Shown in pieces: positions 44,601 through 58,169 of a DNA stretch of 64,000 bases (within the stretch, counting starts at the first letter, position 1; the number at the start of each line of letters is the position of its first letter). The notes under the pieces were generated by a model, which ran no database searches, was not told where the DNA came from, and was given only the letters and a program-made list of their open reading frames with translations. Origin of the DNA: Faecalicatena sp. Marseille-Q4148 (GTDB lineage Bacteria > Bacillota > Clostridia > Lachnospirales > Lachnospiraceae). The position numbers were made by a program, and so were the translations under genes. Location: positions 2,244,046-2,308,045 of the forward strand of contig CP073692.1 of assembly GCA_018228665.1 (NCBI GenBank). The letters are read 5' to 3'.

Positions 44601-45942
44601 TAACCAAATCTTCTCCTATCGTTTCTCCGGTAATACTTCCAAGCGCCTCATAAGCATCCATCAGATCAATGGAATAAAAATCTTCCGGCATCTGATTTTC
44701 TATACTTTGAAGTACTTTTTTCAGACTTTCCCGAGCATCCAGAAGCGCTGTCTTATGCCGGACATTTGTAATATAAACTTCATTATTAAAAGAAATATCT
44801 CCCTGGAAGAACATCTCTTTCAGAACCTGTTCAAGCTCTCTGATTCCGGTTTCTTCCTTTGCAGAGATTTGGATCATCGGTTTTTGAAGCTGATTCTTCA
44901 GCTCTTCTTCCGTTACAACTGATTCCAAATCTGTTTTATTTAACAACACAATTGCCTGCTTGTCCGCGATCATCTGCATGATCTCACTGTCATTTTCATC
45001 AAGCGGCCGGGAAACATCTACTACATAGATGATAAGATCCGCGTCATTCATCTGTGATTTAGCGCGGTCAACCCCGATCTTTTCCACAACATCTTTTGTA
45101 TCGCGAATCCCTGCTGTATCGATAATATTCAGGCTTACTCCGTGAAGGTTAATATGTTCTTCAAGAATATCTCTTGTTGTTCCTTCAATATCTGTTACAA
45201 TAGCCCGTTCTTCTCCTACAAGTACATTTAACAGAGAGGATTTTCCTGCATTTGGCTTACCGACAATAACCGTACGGATTCCTTCCTTCATAATACGGCC
45301 GTTATCCGCAGAATCTATCAGCTTCTGAAGCTCTTCAAGAAGCTTCTCCACAACTCCCCGAAGTGTTTCTCCATAGCCATCTACATCAATATGTTCCGGA
45401 TCATCCAGCGCAGTTTCAATGAATGCTGTATGATACAGGATTTCCGCGCGGACTTCTCCAATCTTTTCATGAACAGAACCTTTCAGCTGACTGACAGAAC
45501 TCTTTAGTGCGTACTCATTCTGAGCTTCAATGACATCAATAACTGCTTCTGCCTGAGACAGATCAATTCGTCCGTTTAAGAATGCTCTTTTTGTAAACTC
45601 TCCCGGCTCTGCCGGTCTTGCACCATACTTAATCACAGTTTCAAGGATTCTCTTAACAACAAAAACTCCTCCATGACAGTCAATTTCTACCGTATCTTCA
45701 CCCGTATAACTGTGTGGCCCTTTCATCAGCATCACAAGCACTTCATCAATAAATTCTTCGCCGTCTGCAATATATCCATAGTGGATTGTATGGCTTTTCT
45801 GATCAGCCAGACATTTTCCGGATTTACTTCTATATATTTTTGTAATAATATCTAATGCATCTTCGCCGCTGATCCGCACAATTCCAATGCCGGAATTTGA
45901 CATTGCTGTTGCGATCGCAGCAATCGTATCTTTTTTTAACAT
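44566..45942 (-). CDS. mnmE: tRNA modification GTPase MnmE
   Basis: The 458-residue protein has an N-terminal folate-binding domain and a central G domain (P-loop [24 protein letters not shown]). The invariant C-terminal F-C-x-G-K motif (FCMGK) carries the catalytic cysteine. Partner of MnmG; first gene of this operon. Confidence 0.97.
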   Translation of the reverse strand: MLKKDTIAAIATAMSNSGIGIVRISGEDALDIITKIYRSKSGKCLADQKSHTIHYGYIADGEEFIDEVLVMLMKGPHSYTGEDTVEIDCHGGVFVVKRILETVIKYGARPAEPGEFTKRAFLNGRIDLSQAEAVIDVIEAQNEYALKSSVSQLKGSVHEKIGEVRAEILYHTAFIETALDDPEHIDVDGYGETLRGVVEKLLEELQKLIDSADNGRIMKEGIRTVIVGKPNAGKSSLLNVLVGEERAIVTDIEGTTRDILEEHINLHGVSLNIIDTAGIRDTKDVVEKIGVDRAKSQMNDADLIIYVVDVSRPLDENDSEIMQMIADKQAIVLLNKTDLESVVTEEELKNQLQKPMIQISAKEETGIRELEQVLKEMFFQGDISFNNEVYITNVRHKTALLDARESLKKVLQSIENQMPEDFYSIDLMDAYEALGSITGETIGEDLVNEIFSKFCMGK

Positions 45943-46042
45943 AGCCTTCCCTTTCCTTTTTTCTTCAAGAACGCAAATTTATTATATTATATTTTTATCG
46001 GCTGTACAAGAACAACCATCAAACCACACCTTGCCTTCATAT

Positions 46043-46077
46043 AAAAAAGACAGTAAAGTATGATACCCTACTGTCTT
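46043..46077 (-). terminator. Terminator after jag
   Basis: On the minus strand AAGACAGTA (46069-46077) pairs with TACTGTCTT (46047-46055), followed by TTTTTAT. It separates the rpmH-to-jag unit from mnmE. Confidence 0.8.
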
Positions 46078-46087
46078 CTTCCTTAAA

Positions 46088-46942
46088 TTACTTACGATTC
46101 GGAGTTACTACAACTCTTCTGTATGGTTCCTCTCCTTCGCTGTGAGTAGATACATAGCGATCTGCCTGCAGCGCTGAGTGAATGATTCTTCTCTCATACG
46201 GATTCATTGGTTCAAGAGAAACCGGTTTTCTTGTACGTTTTACTTTTGATGCAATATTTTTTGCAAGATTTTCTAATGTTTCTTTTCTTCTCTTACGGTA
46301 ATTTTCTGTATCTAATTTAACGCGTACAAATCCTTCCTGATTTTTGTTAGCAACACGGTTTGTCAGATACTGAAGTGCGTCCAGTGTCTGTCCTCTCTTA
46401 CCGATCAGGATTCCCATGTGTTTTCCTTTCAGCTCGATTGCAAGAGCGCCTTCCTCATCAATCTCTGTTCCAATCTCAACTTCCAGGTTCATTGTCTCAA
46501 ATACACCTTTTAAGAAATCCACACAGGCTGTCTTTGTTTCTTCTGAAATCTCAGCAAGCTTCACAGGTTCTTTTTCCTCTTCCTTAACCGGAGCAACTGT
46601 TTCTTTTACTTCCCGGTGAAGTTCTCTTGCAGCATCCTTTTTGAACTCTTTTTGTTCTTTATGCTCTTTATGTTCTTTGCGAGATTCTTTTTTTGGTTCT
46701 TTCTTGAACTCTTTTTTCGGTTTTTCCTTTGCCGGCTCTTCTTTTTTAATTTCTTCTTTCGGAGGTTCCACTACCTTTTTGCGGGCTTTGATTACAGCCT
46801 GCTTACGGCCGATTCCAAAGAAACCTTCACTTCCCTTTTCAATAACATCATATTCTAACATATCGCTTGTGATTTCCAGCTCAATCAAAGCTTCTGTAAT
46901 CGCATCACTAAGCGTTCTCGCTGATACTGTGATTTCTTTCAT
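46088..46942 (-). CDS. jag: RNA-binding protein Jag (KhpB)
   Basis: The product has about 284 residues. An N-terminal Jag domain (about 1-52, with GFFGIGRKQAVIK) is followed by a very charged Lys/Glu linker (about 53-125). A KH domain (LIGKRGQTLDALQYLTN) and a C-terminal R3H domain (EPMNPYERRIIHSALQ) follow. It partners KhpA in RNA binding and affects cell elongation in streptococci. ATG 46942 is taken as family start; the in-frame ATG at 46957 adds five residues and has no better site. Confidence 0.93.
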   Translation of the reverse strand: MKEITVSARTLSDAITEALIELEITSDMLEYDVIEKGSEGFFGIGRKQAVIKARKKVVEPPKEEIKKEEPAKEKPKKEFKKEPKKESRKEHKEHKEQKEFKKDAARELHREVKETVAPVKEEEKEPVKLAEISEETKTACVDFLKGVFETMNLEVEIGTEIDEEGALAIELKGKHMGILIGKRGQTLDALQYLTNRVANKNQEGFVRVKLDTENYRKRRKETLENLAKNIASKVKRTRKPVSLEPMNPYERRIIHSALQADRYVSTHSEGEEPYRRVVVTPNRK

Positions 46943-46974
46943 AATTCGTGCCCCCATCCAGTCACTATTATCAT

Positions 46975-48237
46975 TTACTTATTTTTATTGCTCTCGTTAA
47001 ATTCTCTAACCATATTTGCTTTCGCTGCAAGACTTCCCTGTTTTGCATTCTTATTTTTCTCTGCAGCCTGCTGAAGCTTCTCATCACGCTCTTTTGTTGA
47101 CATCTGCGCTGTCTTCGGCTCTGCAATATTGCGAACATTCTTCTGAGCCATCTCATTTAATGTAGAAGCCGCAACGCCCTGTTTCTCACGTTTCTTCGCA
47201 GCTTTTTTCTGGTTCTCTTCAATCATGGACTCGATAGATTTCTTATCCATATATCTATTTACAGCCACCTGCTGCACAGATCTTACAACTGCACTGGCAA
47301 TCCAGTATAAACCAATACCTGACGGGAATGTGAAACACATTACCATTGAGAAAATCGGCATTGTCAGGTTCATCATCTTCATAGAAGAAGCAACCGGGTT
47401 ATCCGGATCTGTCTCCTGCTGCGGCATCAGCTTCATGTTCAGCCACTGTGTAAATCCGGAAATTAACGGAATTGCAACTGCAAGAATGATAGAAAGAATC
47501 GCACCTGTCTTAATTGCATCCATGAACAGAGTCATTGGTGTCTCGGCAATATTGATGCCGAGGAAACTGTTCAAATGGATCAGACTGCTCTGTGTATCTG
47601 TAATTAAATCTGCCATACTTGGAATCTTGTCTGCAAGTTCTGCCCAGGATTCACTCTGGAATTTATACAGAACATCTACGATCGTATTCGCTTTTGTATA
47701 ATCAAAACGTTCCGGACTGATATTGATCGGCGCTTTGCTTCCGATCTTCTCAATTGCTTTTAATGCAGAATCAGAACTTAAAATACTATTTACAAGCGGC
47801 ATATATGCTGCTTTAATTCCGTTTACGTACGCCGGAATGTTCTGAATTACTGCGAAAAGTCCCATGATCAACGGAAACTGAATAAGCATTGTGGAGCAAC
47901 CGCTTGTCGGTGAAACACCGTATTTCATGTAAAGCGCCTGCATCTCTTCCTGCTGCTTCAGCATAGATTCCTGATCTTTCTTTCCTTTATATTTCTTTGA
48001 AATCTTCTGAAGCTCCGGATTCATGACTGCTGACATTTTTGAGAATTTCTGCTGTTTGATCGTCAGCGGAAGCATCAATGTGTAAATAACAATTGTAAAA
48101 AGAATGATACATAAACCGATATTCTGAATACCGATTGTATCAAGCACAACAAAAATACCATTCATTAATTTTCCGAGCAGCCAAGCGATCGGTCCAATAA
48201 TAAATGAATTTGACTGTGTTAATAAAACTCCTGACAT
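46975..48237 (-). CDS. yidC: Membrane protein insertase YidC/OxaA
   Basis: The 420-residue Gram-positive YidC has five or six membrane helices (IGLCIILFTIVIYTLMLPLT marks the first core helix). The cytoplasmic hairpin contains KKYKGKKDQESMLKQQEEM, and the core motifs GCSTMLIQFPL and FPSGIGLYWIASAVV are present. It inserts membrane proteins with or without Sec. The usual lipobox is not evident; it starts MSGVLLTQ. A basic C-terminal tail may contact ribosomes. Confidence 0.95.
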   Translation of the reverse strand: MSGVLLTQSNSFIIGPIAWLLGKLMNGIFVVLDTIGIQNIGLCIILFTIVIYTLMLPLTIKQQKFSKMSAVMNPELQKISKKYKGKKDQESMLKQQEEMQALYMKYGVSPTSGCSTMLIQFPLIMGLFAVIQNIPAYVNGIKAAYMPLVNSILSSDSALKAIEKIGSKAPINISPERFDYTKANTIVDVLYKFQSESWAELADKIPSMADLITDTQSSLIHLNSFLGINIAETPMTLFMDAIKTGAILSIILAVAIPLISGFTQWLNMKLMPQQETDPDNPVASSMKMMNLTMPIFSMVMCFTFPSGIGLYWIASAVVRSVQQVAVNRYMDKKSIESMIEENQKKAAKKREKQGVAASTLNEMAQKNVRNIAEPKTAQMSTKERDEKLQQAAEKNKNAKQGSLAAKANMVREFNESNKNK

Positions 48238-48263
48238 TTTTTCTCCTCCATCTTTACCTTTTT

Positions 48264-48476
48264 TTAAGGTACAGGATCATACCCTCCTTTTGAAAATGGA
48301 TTACAGCGCAAAATCCTCCATAACGTCAAAAGACCGCCTTTGAATGCACCATATTTCTCAATCGCTTCTATGCCATACTGAGAACATGTCGGTGTGTAGA
48401 TGCAACAGGCCGATCTTTTTAATCCCGATAAATATTTCTGATAAAATTTAATCATTCCGATTAATATTTTTTTCAC
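48264..48476 (-). CDS. yidD: Membrane protein insertion efficiency factor YidD
   Basis: The 70-residue protein has the family motifs [29 protein letters not shown] and [17 protein letters not shown] 48476 is preferred since GGAG lies about eight bases upstream and the family starts there; an ATG at 48491 would add five residues. It overlaps rnpA by 29 bases. Confidence 0.93.
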   Translation of the reverse strand: MKKILIGMIKFYQKYLSGLKRSACCIYTPTCSQYGIEAIEKYGAFKGGLLTLWRILRCNPFSKGGYDPVP

Positions 48477-48831
48477 TGCTGATATCTCCATTTATATCAT
48501 CTATAATATTATGAAGTTTTCCCAAGTGGAGTAATGCGCTCTCTATTTCCTGATATGTTCTGCCTTTCGCGCCTGCTCTTGCTATAATAATAATATCTAA
48601 TCCACATTGGAATCTGCCTTCTTGTAGTCTGTAGCTTTCTCTGATCAGACGTGTAACACGATGTCTGACAATACTATTGCCTACTTTTTTACTGACAGAG
48701 ATTCCCACCCGGTTCTTTCCCAGGTGATTCTCCATCTGATACATAATCAAATATTTGTTTGCAAAAGACTTTCCTTTTTTATATACATACTGAAAATCGT
48801 GATTTTTTTTCAGTGATTCGGAAAATTTCAT
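48448..48831 (-). CDS. rnpA: Ribonuclease P protein component
   Basis: The 127-residue basic protein has the signature [20 protein letters not shown] (here [20 protein letters not shown], with RLIRESYR following). It assists RNase P RNA in tRNA 5' processing. An AAAAGGAG site precedes the ATG. Its C-terminal tail is longer than usual and overlaps yidD. Confidence 0.95.
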   Translation of the reverse strand: MKFSESLKKNHDFQYVYKKGKSFANKYLIMYQMENHLGKNRVGISVSKKVGNSIVRHRVTRLIRESYRLQEGRFQCGLDIIIIARAGAKGRTYQEIESALLHLGKLHNIIDDINGDISSEKNINRND

Positions 48832-48886
48832 TCAAAGTTCTCCTTTTCTTCTTTATATATAGAAGAAAAGGCCACATATATGCGGC

Positions 48887-49021
48887 CTATGCTGATAACT
48901 GTTTTCTTCCTTTTGCTCTTCTGGCTGCTAATACTTTTCTTCCGCCAGCTGTGCTCATTCTTGCTCTGAAACCATGAACTTTAGCTCTGGATCTCTTTTT
49001 TGGTTGGAATGTCATTTTCAT
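48887..49021 (-). CDS. rpmH: 50S ribosomal protein L34
   Basis: The 44-residue protein with [18 protein letters not shown] is typical L34. Start 49021 follows AAGGAGG. A longer upstream frame is not family-like. First gene of the rpmH-rnpA-yidD-yidC-jag unit reading away from the origin. Confidence 0.98.
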   Translation of the reverse strand: MKMTFQPKKRSRAKVHGFRARMSTAGGRKVLAARRAKGRKQLSA

Positions 49022-49199
49022 TGATATCCACCTCCTTACTGAATTCAAGTACTTTATATAATATACTTGCTGCAAATTATATACGATTATTGTCATTTAA
49101 GATAAATATATTCTTTTAGACATCGCTCATAATTATAGTCTGAAACCGGCTGAAAGTCAAGATAATCCTTACATTTTCTTTTGTTTTCTATCACTTTTT

Positions 49200-49390
49200 T
49201 CTTTTCCCCAGAGTTATCCATATATTATCCCCTTATCCACATGTTATCCACAAAATGTTGATAACTTTGCTTTTTTTGGGGGATAATTAGTGGAAAGTAT
49301 ATGGAAAGACTTTGGATATTATCTTTTTTTTAACAAAGAATGGCTTAAAATCGGTACTTTAAGATGTTCAAAAAGTTATCCACATTTATT
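49200..49390. other. Origin of replication, dnaA-upstream DnaA-box cluster
   Basis: In the 439-bp rpmH-dnaA gap, perfect DnaA boxes TTATCCACA lie at 49233-49241, 49244-49252 and 49376-49384. Near matches are TTATCCATA (49214-49222) and TGTTGATAA (49256-49264). The genes diverge from here, as at a Firmicute oriC. A promoter for dnaA probably lies between 49390 and 49450. Confidence 0.85.
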
Positions 49391-49460
49391 TTTGATTGCC
49401 TTAACATCTTTTTTGATGTAGAATATAATCAAGTATGTATAAGTATATGTAGGAGTTTGG

Positions 49461-50864
49461 ATGATGAACATAGTAGAAGAAAAATGGACAGAAATAATAC
49501 AAAAGCTGCGTTTTGAATACTGTTTATCAAATATTTCATATGAAACGTGGATTCTCCCACTAAAAGTGTATGACGTTATCGATAATACAGTATTTTTGTC
49601 AGTCAATTTAAAGGCAAGCGTCGAGCATATTAAGAATAAGTACCTGCTCCCGCTTCGAGTCTGCATTGCAGAAGTAACCGGTACAGAGTTTGACATCAAA
49701 TTTATTTCCGAAAATGATTACTCGGAACTTGATGAGATGAAAAAAGAAATCAAAGAAACAACGGAACAGAAAAAACGTTCCAAATATCTTAGTGAGAAGG
49801 CAAACCTTAACCCTAAGTACACATTTGACACATTCGTAGTCGGAGGCAACAACAATTTTGCGCATGCGGCTTCCCTTGCTGTGGCCGAATCTCCGGGTGC
49901 TGTATATAACCCTCTCTTTTTATATGGAGGTGTTGGACTTGGCAAAACTCACTTGATGCATTCCATTGCGCACTTTATTCTGGAACATGATCCGTCTAAA
50001 AAAGTGCTTTATGTTACAAGTGAAACATTTACGAATGAGCTGATCGACGCCATCAAGAGCGGACGTACCGGCAATGAATCTGCCATGGCCGCTTTTCGTG
50101 AAAAATATCGTACAAATGATGTTCTCTTAATTGACGACGTCCAGTTTATTATAGGAAAAGAAAGTACACAGGAGGAATTCTTCCATACGTTTAATCATCT
50201 TCATGTATCCGGCAAACAGATCATTATCTCCAGTGATAAACCACCGAAAGATATTGAAACATTAGAAGCCAGACTCCGTACACGCTTTGAGTGGGGCCTG
50301 ATCGCTGACATTTCATCACCGGATTATGAGACAAGAATGGCGATTTTACAGAAAAAAATCGAAATTGACGGTCTTGAGAAATATCATATTCCTAATGACG
50401 TACTACAATACATTGCATCTAACGTGAAATCAAACATCCGTGAACTGGAAGGCTCTTTAAATAAACTGATCGCACTTTATAAGCTGAATCAGACCGGTGG
50501 CCGCAGCATTATTATTGACATTAATCTGGCTGCCGAAGCTTTAAAAGACATTATTTCACCGGATGAGAACCGTCAGATTACACCGGAATCTATCCTGGAT
50601 GTAATTTCTGAACACTTTGATATTTCAATCGCTGACTTAAAGAGCGGCAAGAGAAGCGCTGACATCGCAATTCCAAGACAGATTGCCATGTATCTGATCC
50701 GCACAATTACCGATACGCCGCTAAAATCCATCGGGATTATCCTGGGCGGCCGCGACCACTCAACAATCAGCCACGGCGTAGACAAGATTGCGGCTGATTT
50801 AAAGACAGACGAAACATTAAGTAACACTGTTAATATTATTAAAAAGAAAATTAATCCTGTTTAA
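49461..50864 (+). CDS. dnaA: Chromosomal replication initiator DnaA
   Basis: The 467-residue protein has domain I (residues 1-85, with WTEIIQKL and SYETWILPLK) and an AAA+ domain with Walker A LYGGVGLGKTHLMHS and Walker B VLLIDDVQF. The C-terminal DNA-binding domain has the signature GGRDHSTISHGVDKI. It binds the boxes on both sides. AGGAG precedes two adjacent ATG codons (49461 and 49464); either may be used. Confidence 0.98.
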   Translation: MMNIVEEKWTEIIQKLRFEYCLSNISYETWILPLKVYDVIDNTVFLSVNLKASVEHIKNKYLLPLRVCIAEVTGTEFDIKFISENDYSELDEMKKEIKETTEQKKRSKYLSEKANLNPKYTFDTFVVGGNNNFAHAASLAVAESPGAVYNPLFLYGGVGLGKTHLMHSIAHFILEHDPSKKVLYVTSETFTNELIDAIKSGRTGNESAMAAFREKYRTNDVLLIDDVQFIIGKESTQEEFFHTFNHLHVSGKQIIISSDKPPKDIETLEARLRTRFEWGLIADISSPDYETRMAILQKKIEIDGLEKYHIPNDVLQYIASNVKSNIRELEGSLNKLIALYKLNQTGGRSIIIDINLAAEALKDIISPDENRQITPESILDVISEHFDISIADLKSGKRSADIAIPRQIAMYLIRTITDTPLKSIGIILGGRDHSTISHGVDKIAADLKTDETLSNTVNIIKKKINPV

Positions 50865-50887
50865 ATATACTTCAAGTTATCCTAAAG

Positions 50888-51135
50888 TTATTCACACCAT
50901 ATGGGGATAACTTTGAGCATATCTTGTGGACAAGCTGTGAACAGACTGTTGATACACCTTGAAGGCCTTTTTTTCGGATTTTTTTATCCAAAGGGCGTTC
51001 ACATGTCATCATTTTCTTTTCCACAGAGTTTTTAGACCGAAAAAGTTGCGTATTTACACGGCTCACGAGGGTTATCCACATATCAACACCCCCTACGGCG
51101 GTTACTGCGGACAACTTTTATATATTTATATATTC
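50888..51135. other. Origin of replication, dnaA-dnaN DnaA boxes and AT-rich tract
   Basis: The 296-bp gap holds a perfect TTATCCACA at 51072-51080. One-mismatch boxes are TTATTCACA (50888-50896), TGGGGATAA (50902-50910) and TTTTCCACA (51017-51025). A pure A/T stretch at about 51116-51134 is a candidate unwinding element, in the position used in Bacillus. Confidence 0.65.
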
Positions 51136-51160
51136 GCACACCCAGAAAGGAGTTATTCAC

Positions 51161-52270
51161 ATGAAAATCGTTTGCACCAAATCAAATCTGGTAAAAGGTG
51201 TCAGCATTGTTTCCAAAGCAGTACCTTCTAAAACAACAATGCCGATCCTCGAATGTATCTTAATTGATGCAACAACAGACATCATTAAATTAACAGCTAA
51301 TGATATGGAACTTGGAATTGAAACAATTATTGAAGGAGATATCTTCGAGAAAGGTTTAATTGCAATTGATGCACGAATTTTTTCTGATATTGTAAGAAAA
51401 TTACCGGATAATACTATTACAATTGAAACAAATTCTAATTTACAGACATTGATTACTTGCGAAAAAGCTAAATTCAACATTTCCGGCAAACCGGGAGATG
51501 AATTTTCCTATTTACCTTATATTGAGAAAGAACAGGCAGTCACTTTATCTCAATTTACTTTAAAAGAAGTGATCCGCCAGACAATTTTTTCTATTGCAGA
51601 CAATGATAGTAATAAATTGATGACTGGAGAATTATTTGAAATCCATGATAATCAGCTAAAAGTTGTTTCCCTGGACGGACATCGTATTGCGATTCGCAAA
51701 ATCGCATTGAAAGAAAGCTATCCGGATACAAAAGTTGTTGTTCCGGGCAAAACTCTAATCGAAGTGAGTAAGATTTTATCCGGTGAAACGGAAAATGATG
51801 TCAACTTATATTTTACAAAGAATCATATTGTGTTTGAATTTGATAATACGGTTGTTGTTTCCCGACTCATCGAAGGAGAATATTTCCGCATCGACCAAAT
51901 GTTGTCTAATGATTACGAAACAAAAGTAAAAATCAATAAAAAAGAACTGTTAAACTGTATTGACCGTGCAACATTATTGGTAAAAGAAGGAGATAAGAAA
52001 CCAATCATCATCAATATTGGTGATGAAACAATGCAGCTGAAGATTCAGTCTCAAATTGGTTCGATGGATGAAGAAATTATGATTGAAAAAGAAGGAAAAG
52101 ATCTGCTGATTGGATTTAATCCTAAATTTTTGATCGATGCACTTCGTGTGATTGATGATGAAGAAGTGAATTTGTTTTTGATGAATCCAAAAGCACCTTG
52201 CTTCATCAAAGATGAAAATGAAACTTATATTTATTTGATTTTACCGGTCAACTTTAATGCCGGAGTATAG
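51161..52270 (+). CDS. dnaN: DNA polymerase III beta subunit (sliding clamp)
   Basis: The 369-residue protein has the three clamp domains and ends in the typical YLILPVNFNAGV. It encircles DNA and tethers the polymerase. AAAGGAG lies before the ATG. It is followed after 15 bases by the S4 gene. Confidence 0.98.
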   Translation: MKIVCTKSNLVKGVSIVSKAVPSKTTMPILECILIDATTDIIKLTANDMELGIETIIEGDIFEKGLIAIDARIFSDIVRKLPDNTITIETNSNLQTLITCEKAKFNISGKPGDEFSYLPYIEKEQAVTLSQFTLKEVIRQTIFSIADNDSNKLMTGELFEIHDNQLKVVSLDGHRIAIRKIALKESYPDTKVVVPGKTLIEVSKILSGETENDVNLYFTKNHIVFEFDNTVVVSRLIEGEYFRIDQMLSNDYETKVKINKKELLNCIDRATLLVKEGDKKPIIINIGDETMQLKIQSQIGSMDEEIMIEKEGKDLLIGFNPKFLIDALRVIDDEEVNLFLMNPKAPCFIKDENETYIYLILPVNFNAGV

Positions 52271-52285
52271 TCGGAGAGGAAAAAG

Positions 52286-52495
52286 ATGCAGGAAATTACA
52301 ATTAGAGATGAGTTTATTAAACTTGGTCAGGCAATGAAACTGGCCGGTCTTGTAGAATCCGGAGTAGATGCGAAAATCGTGATCCAGAACGGAGAAGTAA
52401 AAGTAAATGGTGAAGTAGAAACCCGCCGCGGGAAAAAGCTGCATGAGGGAGACATCATTTTCTTTGAGAATGAAGAAGTAAAAATTATCAGATAG
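52286..52495 (+). CDS. yaaA: S4-domain RNA-binding protein (YaaA/RlbA)
   Basis: The 69-residue protein is a lone S4 domain (KLAGLVESGVDAKIVIQNGE, VNGEVETRRGKKLHEGD). The small gene between dnaN and recF is a standard Firmicute feature. It binds RNA, perhaps ribosomal. Confidence 0.93.
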   Translation: MQEITIRDEFIKLGQAMKLAGLVESGVDAKIVIQNGEVKVNGEVETRRGKKLHEGDIIFFENEEVKIIR

Positions 52496-52506
52496 TTGGT
52501 AGACAT

Positions 52507-55532
<3,026 letters not shown>

Positions 55533-55558
55533 TCTGTGGATGAGAAGGAGAGTAAGAC

Positions 55559-58036
55559 ATGGAAGACAACATTTTTGATAAAGTCCACGAAGTAGACCTG
55601 CAAAAGACAATGGAGAAATCGTATATTGATTACGCCATGAGTGTTATTGCATCCCGGGCGCTTCCGGATGTAAGGGACGGTCTGAAACCGGTACAGAGAA
55701 GAATTTTGTATTCAATGATCGAACTGAATAACGGTCCGGACAAACCGCATCGTAAATGTGCGCGTATTGTCGGTGATACAATGGGTAAATATCATCCGCA
55801 TGGAGACAGCTCGATCTATGGTGCACTCGTAAATATGGCTCAGGAGTGGTCTACAAGATATCCCCTTGTAGACGGACACGGAAACTTTGGTTCTGTCGAT
55901 GGAGACGGAGCTGCTGCCATGCGATATACAGAGGCAAGACTCAGTAAGATTTCTATGGAGCTGACAGCAGATATTAATAAAAATACTGTAGATTTTGCTC
56001 CAAACTTTGATGAGACAGAAAAAGAGCCAACCGTGCTTCCGGCAAGATTTCCAAATCTTCTTGTCAATGGAACATCCGGAATTGCAGTTGGTATGGCGAC
56101 GAATATTCCGCCGCACAATCTTCGAGAAGTGATCGATGCAGTGGTGAAGATTATTGATGATCAGATTGATGATAATGGAACAACGACAATTGAAGATATA
56201 CTAAAGATTATTAAAGGACCTGATTTTCCGACAGGAGCAACGATTCTTGGAACAAGAGGAATCGAGGAAGCTTATCGTACCGGAAGAGGTAAGATTCGTG
56301 TGCGTGCAGTAACAGACATTGAACCGATGCAAAATGGCAAGAGCCGTATTGTTGTCACAGAATTGCCGTATATGGTAAATAAAGCACGCCTGATTGAAAA
56401 AATAGCAGAGCTTGTGCGTGACAAGAAAATCGATGGAATTACAGATCTGAGTGATCAGTCGAACCGTGAAGGTATGCGTATCTGTATTGAGCTTAGAAGA
56501 GATGTCAATGCAAATGTAATTCTGAATCAGTTATATAAGCATACGCAGATGCAGGATACCTTTGGTGTAATTATGCTGGCGCTTGTTGGAAATGAACCAA
56601 AGGTGCTTAATATTCTCGATATGCTGAATCTCTATCTGAAGCATCAGGAAGAGGTTGTCACAAGAAGAACGAAATATGAATTAAATCGTGCAGAAGAGCG
56701 GGCTCATATTTTACAGGGCTTGTTGATCGCACTTGATAATATTGATGAAGTAATCACAATTATCCGCGGTTCCAAAACAGTACAGATTGCAAAGGCAGAA
56801 TTGATTAAACGTTTTGAACTGTCTGAGGCACAGGCACAGGCGATTGTGGAAATGCGTCTGCGTACGCTGACAGGTCTGGAGCGGGAAAAACTGGAAGCAG
56901 AGTATGCGGAACTGATGAAACGAATCGGCGAGTTAAAAGCGATTCTTGCAGACAGAAAACTGCTTCTTGGAGTAATCAAGGAAGAAATTATTGTAATCCG
57001 TGATAAATATGGTGATGACAGAAGAACATCGATTGGTTTTGATGAGTTTGATATTTCCATGGAGGATCTGATTCCGGAACAGAATGTTGTTATCACAATG
57101 ACAAAATTAGGATATATTAAGAGAATGTCTGTAGATGCATTCAAGAGCCAGAACCGGGGAGGTAAGGGCATTAAAGGAATGCAGACACTGGACGAAGATT
57201 ATGTAGAAGAACTGTTTATGACTTCTACACATCATTATCTTATGTTCTTTACGAATACAGGACGGGTGTACCGCATGAAAGGTTATGAGATTCCGGAGGC
57301 AAGCAGAACGGCAAGAGGAACAGCAATCATTAACCTGCTGCAGATGATGCCGGGTGAGAAAATCACTGCTGTCATTCCGATTGAGGAATACGAAGAAGGA
57401 CATTATCTGTTTATGGCTACAAAGAAAGGTCTTGTAAAGAAAACTCCGATTCAGGATTATGCAAATGTAAGAAAGACCGGACTGGCAGCAATTACCCTCA
57501 GAGAAGATGATGAATTGATCGAAGTAAAGGCAACAGATAATGAGCGGGATATTATTCTTGTGACAAAATACGGACAGTGTATCCGCTTTAATGAAAGCGA
57601 CGTAAGACCGACCGGAAGGACTTCAATGGGGGTTCGCGGTATGAATCTCGGCGATCGGGATGAAATCGTTGGAATGCAGCTTGATATACAGGGAGATTAT
57701 CTTTTAATCGTATCTGAAAAAGGTATGGGTAAACTCACAAAACTGGAAGAATTTACAAAACAAAATCGAGGCGGCAAAGGCGTAAAATGCTATAAGATTA
57801 CTGAAAAGACAGGAAATGTCGTAGGCGTAAAAGCAGTAGATCAGGACAATGAGATCATGATCATTAATACAGAGGGAATTATTATCCGTATGGAATGCAG
57901 CGGCATATCTGTTCTTGGACGAATTACATCCGGTGTCAAACTGATCAATCTGTCAGGTGATGACAAGGTAGCAAGTATCGCAAAAGTAAGAGAAACAGAA
58001 GAACAGTCTGAAGAGGAACAAGAAACAGAAGAATAA
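55559..58036 (+). CDS. gyrA: DNA gyrase subunit A
   Basis: The 825-residue protein has the catalytic Tyr123 ([10 protein letters not shown]) and the quinolone-region sequence [13 protein letters not shown], with Ser84 and Gly88 at the positions equivalent to E. coli Ser83 and Asp87. The six-bladed C-terminal domain carries the GyrA box QNRGGKG (two copies of similar sequence). An acidic Glu-rich tail ends the protein. Co-transcribed with gyrB. Confidence 0.98.
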   Translation: MEDNIFDKVHEVDLQKTMEKSYIDYAMSVIASRALPDVRDGLKPVQRRILYSMIELNNGPDKPHRKCARIVGDTMGKYHPHGDSSIYGALVNMAQEWSTRYPLVDGHGNFGSVDGDGAAAMRYTEARLSKISMELTADINKNTVDFAPNFDETEKEPTVLPARFPNLLVNGTSGIAVGMATNIPPHNLREVIDAVVKIIDDQIDDNGTTTIEDILKIIKGPDFPTGATILGTRGIEEAYRTGRGKIRVRAVTDIEPMQNGKSRIVVTELPYMVNKARLIEKIAELVRDKKIDGITDLSDQSNREGMRICIELRRDVNANVILNQLYKHTQMQDTFGVIMLALVGNEPKVLNILDMLNLYLKHQEEVVTRRTKYELNRAEERAHILQGLLIALDNIDEVITIIRGSKTVQIAKAELIKRFELSEAQAQAIVEMRLRTLTGLEREKLEAEYAELMKRIGELKAILADRKLLLGVIKEEIIVIRDKYGDDRRTSIGFDEFDISMEDLIPEQNVVITMTKLGYIKRMSVDAFKSQNRGGKGIKGMQTLDEDYVEELFMTSTHHYLMFFTNTGRVYRMKGYEIPEASRTARGTAIINLLQMMPGEKITAVIPIEEYEEGHYLFMATKKGLVKKTPIQDYANVRKTGLAAITLREDDELIEVKATDNERDIILVTKYGQCIRFNESDVRPTGRTSMGVRGMNLGDRDEIVGMQLDIQGDYLLIVSEKGMGKLTKLEEFTKQNRGGKGVKCYKITEKTGNVVGVKAVDQDNEIMIINTEGIIIRMECSGISVLGRITSGVKLINLSGDDKVASIAKVRETEEQSEEEQETEE

Positions 58037-58066
58037 GAGATAAAATAATTTTCTGTAATCAAAAGT

Positions 58067-58107
58067 CTTCTGAAAAATTCATGCAGAATTTTTCAGAAGG
58101 CTTTTTT
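58067..58107 (+). terminator. Terminator after gyrA
   Basis: A perfect 14-bp stem (58067-58080 with 58086-58099) with a five-base loop is followed by GCTTTTTTC. Confidence 0.92.
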
Positions 58108-58122
58108 CAGTTCGAAAAAATC

Positions 58123-58131
58123 TGTTATAAT
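58123..58131 (+). promoter_or_regulatory. Extended -10 promoter of the alpha-galactosidase gene
   Basis: TGTTATAAT gives a TGN-TATAAT extended -10, 38 bases before the start codon. The -35 is weak. Confidence 0.5.
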
Positions 58132-58169
58132 AAATAATAATTACAGAAATATCCTGAGGAGGAAATATT

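Noticed and set aside
46616..46858. Hydrophobic phenylalanine-rich frames opposite jag
   Set aside because: They mirror the Lys/Glu-rich linker codons of jag (AAA/GAA read as TTT/TTC) and have no ribosome site.
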